Part shown: piece after piece, positions 42,722 through 52,197 of the stretch
How positions within the stretch are numbered: position 1 is the first letter of the stretch
Layout: the number at the start of each line of letters is the position of its first letter
NCBI GenBank assembly: GCA_947088135.1
Contig: CAMUFJ010000006.1
Location: forward strand, 1 to 64,000
Direction of reading: 5' to 3'
Source of the DNA: an uncultured Clostridia bacterium
GTDB taxonomy: Bacteria > Bacillota > Clostridia > Christensenellales > Borkfalkiaceae
DNA length: 64,000 bases
Made by a program: the position numbers and the translations under genes
Notes under the pieces: model-generated
Told to the model about the DNA's origin: nothing
Seen by the model: only the letters and a program-made list of their open reading frames with translations
The model's database searches: none

Positions 42722-43054
42722 ATGGAAAACTGTATTTTTTGTAAGATCGTCGCGGGGGAGATCCCTTCCAAGCGGATCTACGAAGACGATGAGATCATTG
42801 TCTTTCAGGACATCGAGCCCAAAGCGCCCGTACACCTTTTGTGCGTGCCGAGGGAGCACTTTGCGCATTTGAGCGATTTGGACGAAGCGCGCGCCGCGCT
42901 CGTGGGACGGACTCTGGGCAAGATCGGGCGGTTTTATAAGGAGTTCGGGCTCGAAGAGGGCTACCGCGTGATTATCAATCAGGGCGAAAACGGCGGGCAG
43001 ACCGTTCCGCATCTGCATATCCACTTGTTGGGCGGAGAACGGCTCGGGTGGTAA
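42722..43054 (+). CDS. HIT-family (HINT-like) nucleotide hydrolase
   Basis: This 110-residue enzyme has the histidine triad HLHIHLLGG (His97, 99, 101) and the N-terminal CIFCKIVAGEIPS. HINT proteins hydrolyse AMP or GMP linked to amines such as lysyl-AMP. The ATG at 42722 follows AAGGAG; the frame opens earlier across the promoter but that is not coding. Monocistronic. Confidence 0.95.
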   Translation: MENCIFCKIVAGEIPSKRIYEDDEIIVFQDIEPKAPVHLLCVPREHFAHLSDLDEARAALVGRTLGKIGRFYKEFGLEEGYRVIINQGENGGQTVPHLHIHLLGGERLGW

Positions 43055-43172
43055 AAACGTTTACAAAGTTTTTTCAAGTTTTTCTTGCCCGTCATTCCGA
43101 GGACGTGAAAAACCGATGTATAAAATCCCCAAAGGGTGTCAACAATCCTTCCGTCAAACGGGAGGATTTTTT

Positions 43173-43598
43173 ATGCGGAAATTAAGGCGGATCATTTACG
43201 GCATCGTTCTCGTCGCGCTCGTCGGGGCGTGCGGATTCTTCGCGCTTCTCTTGCACCATTCCCCCGTTTTCGAAATGGGAGAGCGGTACGAACTGTATTA
43301 CGGAACGTCCTCCTCGCGCATAACGGTAAACGCAAGCCCCTTAAAGGACAAATTGCTTTCGGGCAAGGTGACGGGGGAAAGCGTGCGCCTTTCGGGCGAT
43401 CGGCGGGAGGAGCTGCAAGCCCGCTATTCGGCTGAGGTGCTCTTTACGGAAGAGGCGTGCGGGGTCGTCAACTACTACTGTTATTCGCCCGTGCTCGGCG
43501 GGGGCGTAAAGCTCGGGGAGTACTGCGTGAACCTGCACATCGCGGTGAGCGAGGAACAGACGGCGGCGGGCACGCCGCTCATCTTCGGCGGATTTTAA
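43173..43598 (+). CDS. YwmB-like exported protein
   Basis: This 141-residue protein starts at ATG 43173 with GGGAGGA upstream. One N-terminal signal or anchor helix (IIYGIVLVALVGACGFFALL) precedes a domain that includes VVNYYCYSPVLGGGVKLGEY, VNLHIAVSEE and the end GTPLIFGGF. That ending resembles clostridial YwmB-type proteins as I remember them. The neighbour is SpoIIQ-like, and in Bacillus ywmB lies near spoIID and spoIIQ, which supports the call. Function in the family is unclear. The gap 43055-43172 holds a GTCATTCCGAGGACG repeat-like piece. Confidence 0.6.
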   Translation: MRKLRRIIYGIVLVALVGACGFFALLLHHSPVFEMGERYELYYGTSSSRITVNASPLKDKLLSGKVTGESVRLSGDRREELQARYSAEVLFTEEACGVVNYYCYSPVLGGGVKLGEYCVNLHIAVSEEQTAAGTPLIFGGF

Positions 43599-43715
43599 AA
43601 AATTTTTACGGTTAGCGTGTATAAAACCCGAAAAAGCTGTTCATAACCAATACGCTCGGCGGCAATACGCGTTTCCCGCTTCGCTACATAGAAATTTATC
43701 GGAGGATTTTTATTT

Positions 43716-44369
43716 ATGAAAGAGGAAAAAGCAAAGAGTAAAAAGAAACTGCTCTACTATGTGATTCTCGGGATCAGCGTGCTTCTCATCGCCGCGGCTA
43801 CCGTGCTCACGGTGTATTTTGTGTCCGGTCGTACCGACGACGTGCTCGACAACCCGTCGATCGAAAACCCCGACGACAAACAGCCCGGTGATGAAACGCC
43901 CGACGACAACAAACCCGACGACAAGCCTACGGGCGGCGATGCGGAAGAGCCTAAGTACGTTGCGCCCCTTGCGTCCGTGAAATACACGCTCGCATACGGC
44001 GAGATCTACACCAACGAAACGGTGGGCTGGATCTACCGCCACAATGCGCTCGATTTCAGCGCGGAAGTGGGCGCCGAAGTGTACGCGATGGCGGACGGCG
44101 AGGTGACGGAAGTCAGCTATAACGACAAGACGGGCAACTATATCGTCGTGGACCACGGCAACGGGTTAAAGTCGCTGTATCGTTTCGTCGAACCCACCAA
44201 GGGGCTCGGCAAGGGTGCGACCGTCAAGAAGGGTCAGGTGATCGCAAGCGTTGCGGAGGCGTACGGCTCGGAATTCAAAGACGGACCTCACCTTCACTTC
44301 GAATTGAGCCTGAACGGAAAAGCGGTAAACCCCGTCGATTATTTCGAAGCGGTTTTGGAAGAGAAATAA
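43716..44369 (+). CDS. spoIIQ: SpoIIQ-like M23 family peptidase
   Basis: This 217-residue protein has a basic start, one membrane helix (residues 12-36), an Asp/Pro-rich linker and a LytM/M23 domain. The zinc site looks complete: RHNALDFS supplies His and Asp and PHLHFELS the HxH pair. SpoIIQ sits in the forespore membrane and docks to SpoIIIAH during engulfment; clostridial forms keep the zinc site that Bacillus lost. GGAGG precedes the ATG. It could also be a general cell-wall endopeptidase, but the YwmB-like neighbour favours SpoIIQ. Confidence 0.75.
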   Translation: MKEEKAKSKKKLLYYVILGISVLLIAAATVLTVYFVSGRTDDVLDNPSIENPDDKQPGDETPDDNKPDDKPTGGDAEEPKYVAPLASVKYTLAYGEIYTNETVGWIYRHNALDFSAEVGAEVYAMADGEVTEVSYNDKTGNYIVVDHGNGLKSLYRFVEPTKGLGKGATVKKGQVIASVAEAYGSEFKDGPHLHFELSLNGKAVNPVDYFEAVLEEK

Positions 44370-44380
44370 TTTTATCAAAA

Positions 44381-44404
44381 AACGCTCCTTCGGGAGCGTT
44401 TTTT
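44381..44404 (+). terminator. Intrinsic terminator
   Basis: AACGCTCC/GGAGCGTT stem with a TTCG loop and a T run. Confidence 0.92.
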
Positions 44405-44530
44405 ATGATATATGCGCCGCTCGGTCACAGCGAAAAACTTTTCGTTAATGCTTTTCGATATGTTTACGATTATACGGTAACTTGTACGGACGGCAAGCTG
44501 GATAAAGACGGCAATTTGATCGTCGAATAA
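44405..44530 (+). pseudogene. 41-codon open fragment, possible gene remnant
   Basis: The frame from ATG 44405 to TAA 44530 encodes 41 residues ending TVTCTDGKLDKDGNLIVE, which looks like the end of a larger secreted protein. No Shine-Dalgarno or promoter precedes it and it begins inside the T run of the terminator. I read it as the stub of a lost surface or lipoprotein gene; a true small gene is less likely. Confidence 0.4.
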
Positions 44531-44547
44531 AACGACGAAAAAAATAA

Positions 44548-44577
44548 AAACCGCGGGATTGCGTATCTCGCGGTTTT
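44548..44577. terminator. Bidirectional terminator
   Basis: AAACCGCG/CGCGGTTT stem continued by GAT/ATC-type pairing, with T run on the plus strand; it faces the convergent lipoprotein gene. Confidence 0.8.
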
Positions 44578-44597
44578 TGTTTTTGGATTATTTCGTT

Positions 44598-45596
44598 TCA
44601 GTCCGCGAAGGAGGCGGTCACGAGGGTGTAGTTGAGCGTTCCGAGGTTGGAGAGCACGGGCACGCTCATGCGCAGGAGCGCGTTCCGATAGGTGTTGCTG
44701 GCTTTATCCGTGACCTTGGCGTAGGTGAGCGTCTGTCCTTGTCCGGGGGTGGAGTTGCTGTACTGCAAGGTGAATCGGTACGCGTCGATGGTATGCGTTT
44801 TTTCGGCGACGCCGTAGTCGAGCGCGAAGTCCGCTTCCTTTACGGCGGCGGGCGCTTCCAACAGCTTCACCGTTTCCACCTGATCGGAAAGGGGATTGAT
44901 CGTCTTTAAGGAAAACGCCGCGTCCATGCTCATGCCGCGAAGCGCGAAAAGGAGCTGTTCGTTGTCGTAATAGTTGGTGGGGTCTTTGATCGAAACCTCT
45001 TTCGAGGCCGGAGCATAGGGTGCGCCCGCGCTGTCCGTGGGGGCGTTCTGGGTATAAGTGATATCCGCGTTTTTACCGTCTTCGTCGTACTGAACGGCAT
45101 AGACGTAATCGTAGAGCACGGAGTAGTTCTCTTTCCCCGTATAACCGCTGTTGGGGGCGTGGCAATGCACCGTCTTTACGCTTTTTACGGGGCGCAGACT
45201 GCTGGCGATGCCCTTAAAATAAACGATCGATTTCACGCTGTCGGCAAATTCGTCCCCTTGCACGCCGTCCGCGCTGTAAGCCCCGCGGATATTCAGCTCC
45301 GTTTCGTAGCGGTATACCGTTTCCTCGAACTGATTGCCGTCCTCGTCCCTCGTCGTTGCGGAGAGATAGGTGGTGTACGTGCCCGTCTGATAGGAGAGGG
45401 AGAGCCCCGTCGTTTCGGAGGCGGGTTCGAACGTCACCTTATATTCGAGCCGTTCCTCTTTGCCGAGCATATTGTTGCCCGTGGAAGAATCCTTATACCA
45501 ATAAGCGGTTACGGGTACGGATATCGTTCCCCCGCACGCGCACAGCAGGCAAACGGGCAGGATCAAGCACGCCGCCGCGCATAATTTACGTTTCAT
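44598..45596 (-). CDS. Lipoprotein of unknown function
   Basis: This 332-residue protein has a signal peptide ending LCAC (Cys near residue 21). The mature part alternates short strands and turns, such as LEYKVTFEPAS and TGTYTTYLSATTRDEDG, and contains HCHAPNSGYTG. It looks all-beta with no catalytic motif I know. GAGGAG precedes the ATG at 45596. Divergent from addB, with its own promoter. Confidence 0.75.
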   Translation of the reverse strand: MKRKLCAAACLILPVCLLCACGGTISVPVTAYWYKDSSTGNNMLGKEERLEYKVTFEPASETTGLSLSYQTGTYTTYLSATTRDEDGNQFEETVYRYETELNIRGAYSADGVQGDEFADSVKSIVYFKGIASSLRPVKSVKTVHCHAPNSGYTGKENYSVLYDYVYAVQYDEDGKNADITYTQNAPTDSAGAPYAPASKEVSIKDPTNYYDNEQLLFALRGMSMDAAFSLKTINPLSDQVETVKLLEAPAAVKEADFALDYGVAEKTHTIDAYRFTLQYSNSTPGQGQTLTYAKVTDKASNTYRNALLRMSVPVLSNLGTLNYTLVTASFAD

Positions 45597-45614
45597 AAAT
45601 CACTCCTCGGGAAC

Positions 45615-45643
45615 AGTATAACATATTTTTTCCGATTTGTAAA
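45615..45643 (-). promoter_or_regulatory. Sigma-A promoter of the 44598 lipoprotein
   Basis: On the minus strand: TTTACA, 17 bp, TATACT. Confidence 0.75.
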
Positions 45644-45681
45644 AATAAATCATGGAAATTAGAGGAAATTTTTGTGAAATA

Positions 45682-45690
45682 TGCTATAAT
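45682..45690 (+). promoter_or_regulatory. Extended -10 promoter of addB
   Basis: TGCTATAAT, without a good -35 box. The expected start near 45697 leaves a leader of about ten bases without a Shine-Dalgarno site. Confidence 0.55.
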
Positions 45691-45706
45691 CTAAACAGAT
45701 AACATT

Positions 45707-48700
45707 ATGGCCCACTTTTTTTACGAAGCGGCTACTTTGGACGACGCCCTCGGCGCGCTCGGCGCGCTCACGGCGAAAAACGAAGAACGCGGGGAACAAA
45801 ACTTCATTTTCTGCGAGGACAGGCTGACCCTTCTCGCGGAGCGCGCCGTGCTCGGCGCAAAGGGCGGGAGCTTCCTTACCGAGGTTTCCACTTTCGCGCG
45901 CTTTCTTTCGGGCGAGGGGGGCAAGGTGCTCTCCAAACAGGGCTCGGTCATGGCAGTTTCGGCAATCATAAAAGCGTTGGGCGACGAGGGCGAAGGGGTC
46001 TTGCGTTGCTTCCGCAGAGGGGGCGCCGAGGCGGTGTACGAAACGATCGCCCAGCTTTCCGCCTCTCGGGTAGACGCGGAAATGCTCGCGCAAAGCGCGG
46101 CGGAAGCGGACGGCGCGCTCGCGGACAAGCTTTCTGACCTTGCGCTCATCTTCCGCAAATATGCGGAATTTTTACGGGAGAAAGAGGTTCTCGACGAGAA
46201 CGGTTATCTCGCGCTTCTGCCTGAAAAGATCGCGGGCGGAGCGCTTCGCGGGGTCAATTTGTTTTTCTTCGCCTTTCCCTCTTTCACGGCGCAGGCGCGG
46301 GAGGGCTTGCGCGCGGCGTTCGAAAGCGCGGGGAGCGTTACGGGAATTTTCTTGGGCGGAAGCGCGGAGATCTACACCAACGAGGGCGCGCGGATGTTTT
46401 GCAAAGTCGCCGAGGAATTCGGCGGGGTTAAAACGGGCAAAACGCCCTGCACGCTCGGCGCGGACGCGCTTCATTTGCGCGACGGTATTTTCACGCCCGA
46501 AAGTTTTTATAAAAAGGGGCGGGAAACGGACGCCGTCCGCGTCTTTCGCGCGGGCGACGACGGCGAGGAATTCGATACCGTGTGCGCCCTCATTAAAAAA
46601 CATATCATGCGGGACAAACTGCGGTATCGGGAGATCGCCGTGCTCACGAACGGGGGGATCGCAAGCGCGGAGAAAGCGCTCCGCGCCCACGGCATTCCCT
46701 ATTATGCCGACAAAAAGCGCAAGCTCTCCTCGCACCCGTTTTGCAGGTTTGTTTTGAGCCTGCTTTCCGCGCGGGCGGACGGCGGACTGCCCGCCTCGCT
46801 CGACGCGGTCGCCACCAATCCCTATTTCGGGAACGGCAGCGCGTACCGCAACTATTTGTTAAAATACGGCGGATACCGCGGGGCGGCAAGCCGACCCATT
46901 CGGGAAACGGACGAAGTCGTCGTCAAGCAATACGACGTGCGGGAGCTCCTCTCCTGCCGTGAAAAAATGTTGAACCTTTTGTCGCTGTTCCCCGCGAGCG
47001 GGAAGGGCGAAAAGTTCGTTGCGTCCATTGAAAAACTGTACATGGAGGCAGATGCTTCGGGCGGTTCGGAACGCCTTGCAAAGGAGCTCGAAGAACAGGA
47101 GATGCGCGCCGAGAGCGAGTTTATCCGTTTTCCCGCCGATCTCTACGAGTCCCGTTTGGGGAGCGTGCTTAAAGACGTGAAGCAAGTCGCGGGCGGGCAG
47201 AAATTCACCGCGCGGGAGTTTGCCGCGCTTCTCAAAAGCGGGCTGGATTCCCTCGAAATCGCCGTGCTTCCGCAGTACACGGACGCCGTGTTCGTAGGCG
47301 ATCTAACCGACGGGAAATTCGAGCGTGCCGAGATCCTGTTCTGCACGGGACTGAGCGACGATCTGCCCCGCGTGTCGCAGGATACCGCCGTTATTACGGA
47401 CGGGGAGATCGAACGGCTCGGAGAGCTGAGCGTGATGATCGAGCCCGCGATCGCCGTCGTTAATGCCCGCGCAAGGGAGAGCTTGGCGCTAAACCTGTGC
47501 GCCTTTCGCCGCCTGCTGTATTTGAGCCGGCCGCTTCGGCGCGGAGATGCGGAAACGGCGGAGAGCGAGGCGCTTACCTATGCGGAAAAGTTGTTCTGCG
47601 CCAAGGGGATCGGCGAGGTGTTCCCCTACAATGCGACGGAGCGCGACCCCGCGCGCTTACAGCTCATCGCGCTCAAACAGCGCGCGGACGGGGGCGACGA
47701 AGAAAGCGGGATGTGCTTTCGTGCGCTTTGCAACGCCTTTCCGCGGACATGGTGCGGGGATTTCACCCCCGAAGAGCTCGCGTGCGACAAACGGCGGGAG
47801 CTCGTGCCTTCGGCGGGAGAGCTGTATTTTTCCTCCGCGGTGTCGCCGACGCTTCTCGAAGGATATTTCGATTGCCCCTACAAGGGCTTTCTGATGCGTG
47901 GCCTACGGCTCAAAGAACGGGAAGAAAGAAGCGTGCAGAGCGCGGACGCGGGCACGTTCGTACACGGCGTTTTGGAAGAAACGGCGAAGAAATTCAACGC
48001 GTTCAAAGACGAAGAGGAATGCCGCGTTTACGCGCGGAGGGCGGGCGAGAGTCTGCTCGCAAGTCCCCGCTTTTCCTCGCTTACCGATACGCAATCGGGA
48101 AAATACGCGGGGGATCGGCTCATCGGCGAGGGCGTTGCCGCGGCGACGGCGGCGTACCGCCAGCTTGCGGGTTCCGCCTTCCGCGTGCGGGAAACGGAGG
48201 GGCGCATCTCTCTGCCCGCGCTCGGCATTCGGGGCAGGGCGGACAGGGTAGACGAGGCGGACGGATACGTCCGCGTTATCGATTACAAGACGGGCAGTAT
48301 CGACGATTCTCCGCTTTCTTACTACACGGGGCGAAAGCTTCAATTACAGCTGTACCTGCTCGCCGCGTCCCAAAACGGCAAGGCGGCGGGAGCGTTCTAT
48401 TTTCCCGCGGCGGACGATTTTACAAAGCCCGGCGAGAGCAAGTTCCGCATGAGCGGATTTTTCTCGGGCGAGGAGCAGGTCTTATCCCTCATGGATAAAA
48501 CGCGCGCCGAGGGAGAAAAGAGCGAATTTTTCGGCGGCGGGGGCAGGACGGAAAAGGGCATGGCGCAGGAGGATTTCAACGACTTTCTGCGCTACGCCGT
48601 GCTCGTTTCCGCCCGTGCGGAGGAAGAAATGCGGGCGGGCAACATCGCGCCCTCGCCCTACCGCGGAGCTTGCGACTATTGCAAGTGCAGAGGAGCGTGC

Positions 48701-48781
48701 GGGTTCGTCGGCGCGCCCCGCAAGGAGAACGGAGTGAAATGTAAAGAAATCGCTTGCATCGCGAAGGAGGTCAAACCGTGA
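45707..48781 (+). CDS. addB: AddB subunit of the AddAB helicase-nuclease
   Basis: This 1024-residue subunit resects double-strand breaks with AddA and recognises Chi. The N-terminal half is a helicase-like fold without a full Walker A, as is usual. The C-terminal nuclease domain has YVRVIDYKTGS near residue 858. The iron-sulfur cysteines are the lone Cys of YFDCPYKGFLMRG near residue 722 and the CDYCKCRGAC cluster near residue 988. It is somewhat shorter than Bacillus AddB. No Shine-Dalgarno is visible before the ATG. Its stop overlaps the addA start. Confidence 0.92.
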   Translation: MAHFFYEAATLDDALGALGALTAKNEERGEQNFIFCEDRLTLLAERAVLGAKGGSFLTEVSTFARFLSGEGGKVLSKQGSVMAVSAIIKALGDEGEGVLRCFRRGGAEAVYETIAQLSASRVDAEMLAQSAAEADGALADKLSDLALIFRKYAEFLREKEVLDENGYLALLPEKIAGGALRGVNLFFFAFPSFTAQAREGLRAAFESAGSVTGIFLGGSAEIYTNEGARMFCKVAEEFGGVKTGKTPCTLGADALHLRDGIFTPESFYKKGRETDAVRVFRAGDDGEEFDTVCALIKKHIMRDKLRYREIAVLTNGGIASAEKALRAHGIPYYADKKRKLSSHPFCRFVLSLLSARADGGLPASLDAVATNPYFGNGSAYRNYLLKYGGYRGAASRPIRETDEVVVKQYDVRELLSCREKMLNLLSLFPASGKGEKFVASIEKLYMEADASGGSERLAKELEEQEMRAESEFIRFPADLYESRLGSVLKDVKQVAGGQKFTAREFAALLKSGLDSLEIAVLPQYTDAVFVGDLTDGKFERAEILFCTGLSDDLPRVSQDTAVITDGEIERLGELSVMIEPAIAVVNARARESLALNLCAFRRLLYLSRPLRRGDAETAESEALTYAEKLFCAKGIGEVFPYNATERDPARLQLIALKQRADGGDEESGMCFRALCNAFPRTWCGDFTPEELACDKRRELVPSAGELYFSSAVSPTLLEGYFDCPYKGFLMRGLRLKEREERSVQSADAGTFVHGVLEETAKKFNAFKDEEECRVYARRAGESLLASPRFSSLTDTQSGKYAGDRLIGEGVAAATAAYRQLAGSAFRVRETEGRISLPALGIRGRADRVDEADGYVRVIDYKTGSIDDSPLSYYTGRKLQLQLYLLAASQNGKAAGAFYFPAADDFTKPGESKFRMSGFFSGEEQVLSLMDKTRAEGEKSEFFGGGGRTEKGMAQEDFNDFLRYAVLVSARAEEEMRAGNIAPSPYRGACDYCKCRGACGFVGAPRKENGVKCKEIACIAKEVKP

Positions 48782-51700
48782 ATTATACGCCCGAACAGCA
48801 GGCGGCGATCGCCGAAGAGGGGAAGGTGATCGTGTCCGCCTCCGCGGGAAGCGGAAAGACGTTCGTCATGATCAACCGCCTCGTCCGCCTCGTGCTGAGC
48901 GGGGTAAGCGTTAAAAACGTGCTCGTGCTCACCTTCACCAACAAGGCGGCGGCGCAGATGCGCGACAAGCTCCGCCGTGCGCTCATCGCGAAAATCAAGG
49001 AGAGCGAGGGCAAGACGCGCGACAGGCTGAAAGCCGAACTGGACGCGCTCCCCCTTGCCGATATCGGCACGATACACGGTTTTTGCGCGCGGCTCGTCCG
49101 CACCCGCTTTTACTTAACGGACGCAGACCCCGCTTTCCGCATCATCTCCGCGGACGACGCGGAGGGGCGCGCGCTTTCGGCGCGCGCTCTCGAAGAGGTG
49201 TTCGAGGAAGCGTACGAACAGGATGGCGAGGAATTTTCCGAGCTCCTATCCGTCTACTTCCGTAAAAAGAAGGACGCGCGCCTCAAAGAGGTCGTCGTCG
49301 GGCTGTACCGCAACGTGCGCACGCTGGGCGCGGAGAGCGAACGGGTGGAGCGTTATGAAGAAATTTTAAACCGCTTGGGGGAAGAGGATACGTTCGGCGA
49401 AGCGTGCCGAACGGTAATAGAAGATTTTTCCGCGCGCGCCCGCACCGTGCTTGGAAAGGCAGAACCGCTGAGAAATTTGTTTGCGGGCAAAAAGAGCGCT
49501 CTAACCGTGTTGGAGAACGCGGCGTTCTACGCAAACCGCATTGCGTCGGCAACCGATCTGTTCGCGCTGGCGGCGGAGGCTCAGACGCCTCCCGCCGTCG
49601 GGCGTATGCCCCCCATGACGAGGGCCGAGGGAGAAGAGCTCCGCGCGTTGAAGGAGCTCTCCGTTTGCGCCAAAACGGTCAAGAGCCTGTACGCCGAGCT
49701 CGCGGGGATCTCCTCGGAGGAAACGGAGCACGCCCGTGCGGAGAATGCGCGCCGCCTTTCCCGCGCCTTGAAAAAACTCGCCTTGCGCTACGGGGAGGAA
49801 TACGCCCGTTTGAAAAAAGAAGCGGGCGTTTTAGACTACGACGATTTGGAAAGCTACGCCCTGCTCGTGTTGCGGAACGATGACGCGCGGGAGGAGCTTC
49901 GCGGGAAATATCACTATCTTTTCGTGGACGAATATCAGGACGTGAACCCCGTGCAGGAGGCGATCCTTTCCGCGGTGTCCGGGGAGAACGTCTTTTTGGT
50001 GGGGGATTCCAAACAGGCGATCTACGGGTTCCGCGGGAGCAGTTCCGCGCATTTCGAGGAAAAGGAAAAGACGTTCGGGGCGGAGGAGAACGGGCACACC
50101 CTTCGGCTGTCCTCCAACTTCCGTTCCGCACCCGAGGTGTTGGACGCGGTTAACCGCGTGTTCGAACCCCTCATCGAGGGCTACGCGCCCATGCGGAGCG
50201 GAGGGGCGTATCCTGCGGGAAGCGGAGCGGTGCGCCTTCATTACCTCGACGAAGAGGAGGAGGAAGCGGAGGAGGCGCGGGGCGTCTACTCGGTGCTGGG
50301 GCGCGAGGGACGGGAGGAGCGCGACCCGCTCGGCGAGGGCGTTGCGGGGCTTGTGGAGAGCGAGCTCGGCAAGCGTTGGTACGACGTGGAGGCGATCGAC
50401 GAACAGACGGGCGAAAAGGGCGCGTACCGCGAGATCTGCTACGGCGATATCGCCGTGCTTGCCCGCAACAACGTGGGCGACATGGAGCGCATCGTGCGCG
50501 CGCTTTCCCGCAGGGGCATTCCTTTCGTCACTTCCTCGAAAATCAATATTTGCGAAACCTTCGAGGTGCAGCTCGTGCTCGATTGGCTTTCCTATCTCGA
50601 CAACGCGGTGCAGGACGTTCCTTTCGTATCAGCGCTTTTGTCCGCAGTGGGCGGATTCACCGAATCCGAGCTCACGAAAATCCGTCTGCGCTTCCCTTCG
50701 CCGAACACGTTCTGCGGGGCGGCGGAGGAGTATTCCGCGAAGATGGCAGACCCCCTTTCCATGAAACTCAAAGCCTTTTTCCGCAAGGCGGATTCCCTCC
50801 GCGCGGCGGCGCAGGCGATCACGGCGGCGGAGCTTATGAGCCGTCTGCTCGCAATGGGACTCGAAGCGCAGATTGCGGCAAAGGAGGGAGGCATGTCCCG
50901 CCTTGCCCGCGTGAGAAGGCTGATCGCGGAAGCGGATGAGGACGGACTGCACGAATTTCTCGCACGCCTGCGCGCGGGCGGAAACCGCATCGAATACGCC
51001 GAAAACGGAGGCGACGGCGCGGTACAGGTGCTCACCATGCACGCCTCCAAGGGGCTCGAATATCCCGTGGTCATTCTCGCAAGTCAAGACGCGCTCTTTC
51101 ACGGCGCGGAGAAGGACGAGCTGTCCTATACCAAGCGCTTTCTCGCCGCGCTCCGAAGTTACGACCTCGAAAAAAAGATTGTGTACGAAACGCTCGTAAG
51201 GCGCGCCGCGGGCATCGTGCAAAAACGCGAAGAGCTTAAACAGCAGAAAAATCTATTGTACGTCGCCATGACGCGCGCGCGCTGCCGTCTGCATATTTTA
51301 ATTAAGAGAGGAGAGCGCGCCCTCTCGCCCGAATTTGCAAACCGCTTTTCCGATTTGTACGATCTTTCCGCTTACGCCTGCGGATACGAAGAGCCCGTTC
51401 GCAGGGAAACGCCCGCAAGCGTTCCCGCTCCGCTCGCGGGGGAGGGGGACGACGTTTCCGGAGTGGTGGGCGCATTCGTCTATCCGTATGCGACCGACTA
51501 TCCCGTGAAGAGTTCGGCGACCGCGCTTCTCCGCGCCTATCCGCCCTTAGAGAATGGGGAGGACAAGGAAAGGGAGTATGCGGGCGCGGGTTATTCCGTA
51601 GAAGAGGGAATCGCTTACCACGCCTTTTTGGAGCGCGTGCAATTCGGAAGATCCGCTTCGGAAGAGCTTGCGCGTATGGAGCGGGAATGCCTCTTAACCA

Positions 51701-52086
51701 AGGAGCAAATAGGGGCGCTCGACGTCGGGAAATTGCAAAAGATCCTATCCATGCCCGCGTTATCCTCTCTCGCAGGCAAGCGGGTGTGGCGGGAAAAGAC
51801 CTTTCTCGTGCGCCTGCCCGCCTCGGAATTTTACGGCGCGCGCGGACGGGACGGCGGAGACGAAACGGTGTTCCAAGGCGCGATCGATCTCTTGGCGGAA
51901 ACGGACGAGGGGTATTTGATTGTAGACTACAAGCTGACGGGGCGGACGGGCGAGGCGATCCGCACGCATTACGCTCCGCAGATCGCGCTCTACAAGAAGG
52001 CGGTATCGCGCATACTCGGGGTCGGCGAAAGCAAAGTACGGGCGGTCATTCTCAACATTGCTCGTTGCGTCGAAATTCAAATGTGA
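48778..52086 (+). CDS. addA: AddA subunit of the AddAB helicase-nuclease
   Basis: This 1102-residue UvrD-type helicase with a C-terminal nuclease has Walker A SASAGSGKT (residues 20-28), TFTNKAAAQMRDKLR (motif Ia), DEYQDVN (motif II, near residue 384), LYVAMTRARCRLHIL (motif VI) and IVDYKLTG of the nuclease site near residue 1048. The start is the GTG at 48778, after AAGGAGGTC, sharing GTGA with the addB stop. It is about 130 residues shorter than Bacillus AddA, with all motifs kept. Confidence 0.95.
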   Translation: MNYTPEQQAAIAEEGKVIVSASAGSGKTFVMINRLVRLVLSGVSVKNVLVLTFTNKAAAQMRDKLRRALIAKIKESEGKTRDRLKAELDALPLADIGTIHGFCARLVRTRFYLTDADPAFRIISADDAEGRALSARALEEVFEEAYEQDGEEFSELLSVYFRKKKDARLKEVVVGLYRNVRTLGAESERVERYEEILNRLGEEDTFGEACRTVIEDFSARARTVLGKAEPLRNLFAGKKSALTVLENAAFYANRIASATDLFALAAEAQTPPAVGRMPPMTRAEGEELRALKELSVCAKTVKSLYAELAGISSEETEHARAENARRLSRALKKLALRYGEEYARLKKEAGVLDYDDLESYALLVLRNDDAREELRGKYHYLFVDEYQDVNPVQEAILSAVSGENVFLVGDSKQAIYGFRGSSSAHFEEKEKTFGAEENGHTLRLSSNFRSAPEVLDAVNRVFEPLIEGYAPMRSGGAYPAGSGAVRLHYLDEEEEEAEEARGVYSVLGREGREERDPLGEGVAGLVESELGKRWYDVEAIDEQTGEKGAYREICYGDIAVLARNNVGDMERIVRALSRRGIPFVTSSKINICETFEVQLVLDWLSYLDNAVQDVPFVSALLSAVGGFTESELTKIRLRFPSPNTFCGAAEEYSAKMADPLSMKLKAFFRKADSLRAAAQAITAAELMSRLLAMGLEAQIAAKEGGMSRLARVRRLIAEADEDGLHEFLARLRAGGNRIEYAENGGDGAVQVLTMHASKGLEYPVVILASQDALFHGAEKDELSYTKRFLAALRSYDLEKKIVYETLVRRAAGIVQKREELKQQKNLLYVAMTRARCRLHILIKRGERALSPEFANRFSDLYDLSAYACGYEEPVRRETPASVPAPLAGEGDDVSGVVGAFVYPYATDYPVKSSATALLRAYPPLENGEDKEREYAGAGYSVEEGIAYHAFLERVQFGRSASEELARMERECLLTKEQIGALDVGKLQKILSMPALSSLAGKRVWREKTFLVRLPASEFYGARGRDGGDETVFQGAIDLLAETDEGYLIVDYKLTGRTGEAIRTHYAPQIALYKKAVSRILGVGESKVRAVILNIARCVEIQM

Positions 52087-52197
52087 GCTTTTTCGACGAA
52101 CTTCGCTTATAATTTACGGTTATAATGCGGAAAGTTTGGCTATCATTGAATTGTCCCTGCCGCAGGAAGCGGATATGCGGGGAGAATCGGAGTATTT

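Noticed and set aside
43619..43649. GTATA-N18-CATAACC resembling a sigma-F/G promoter before the spoIIQ-like gene
   Set aside because: Two mismatches in the -10 consensus and no second sporulation gene with the same pattern; too weak to claim.
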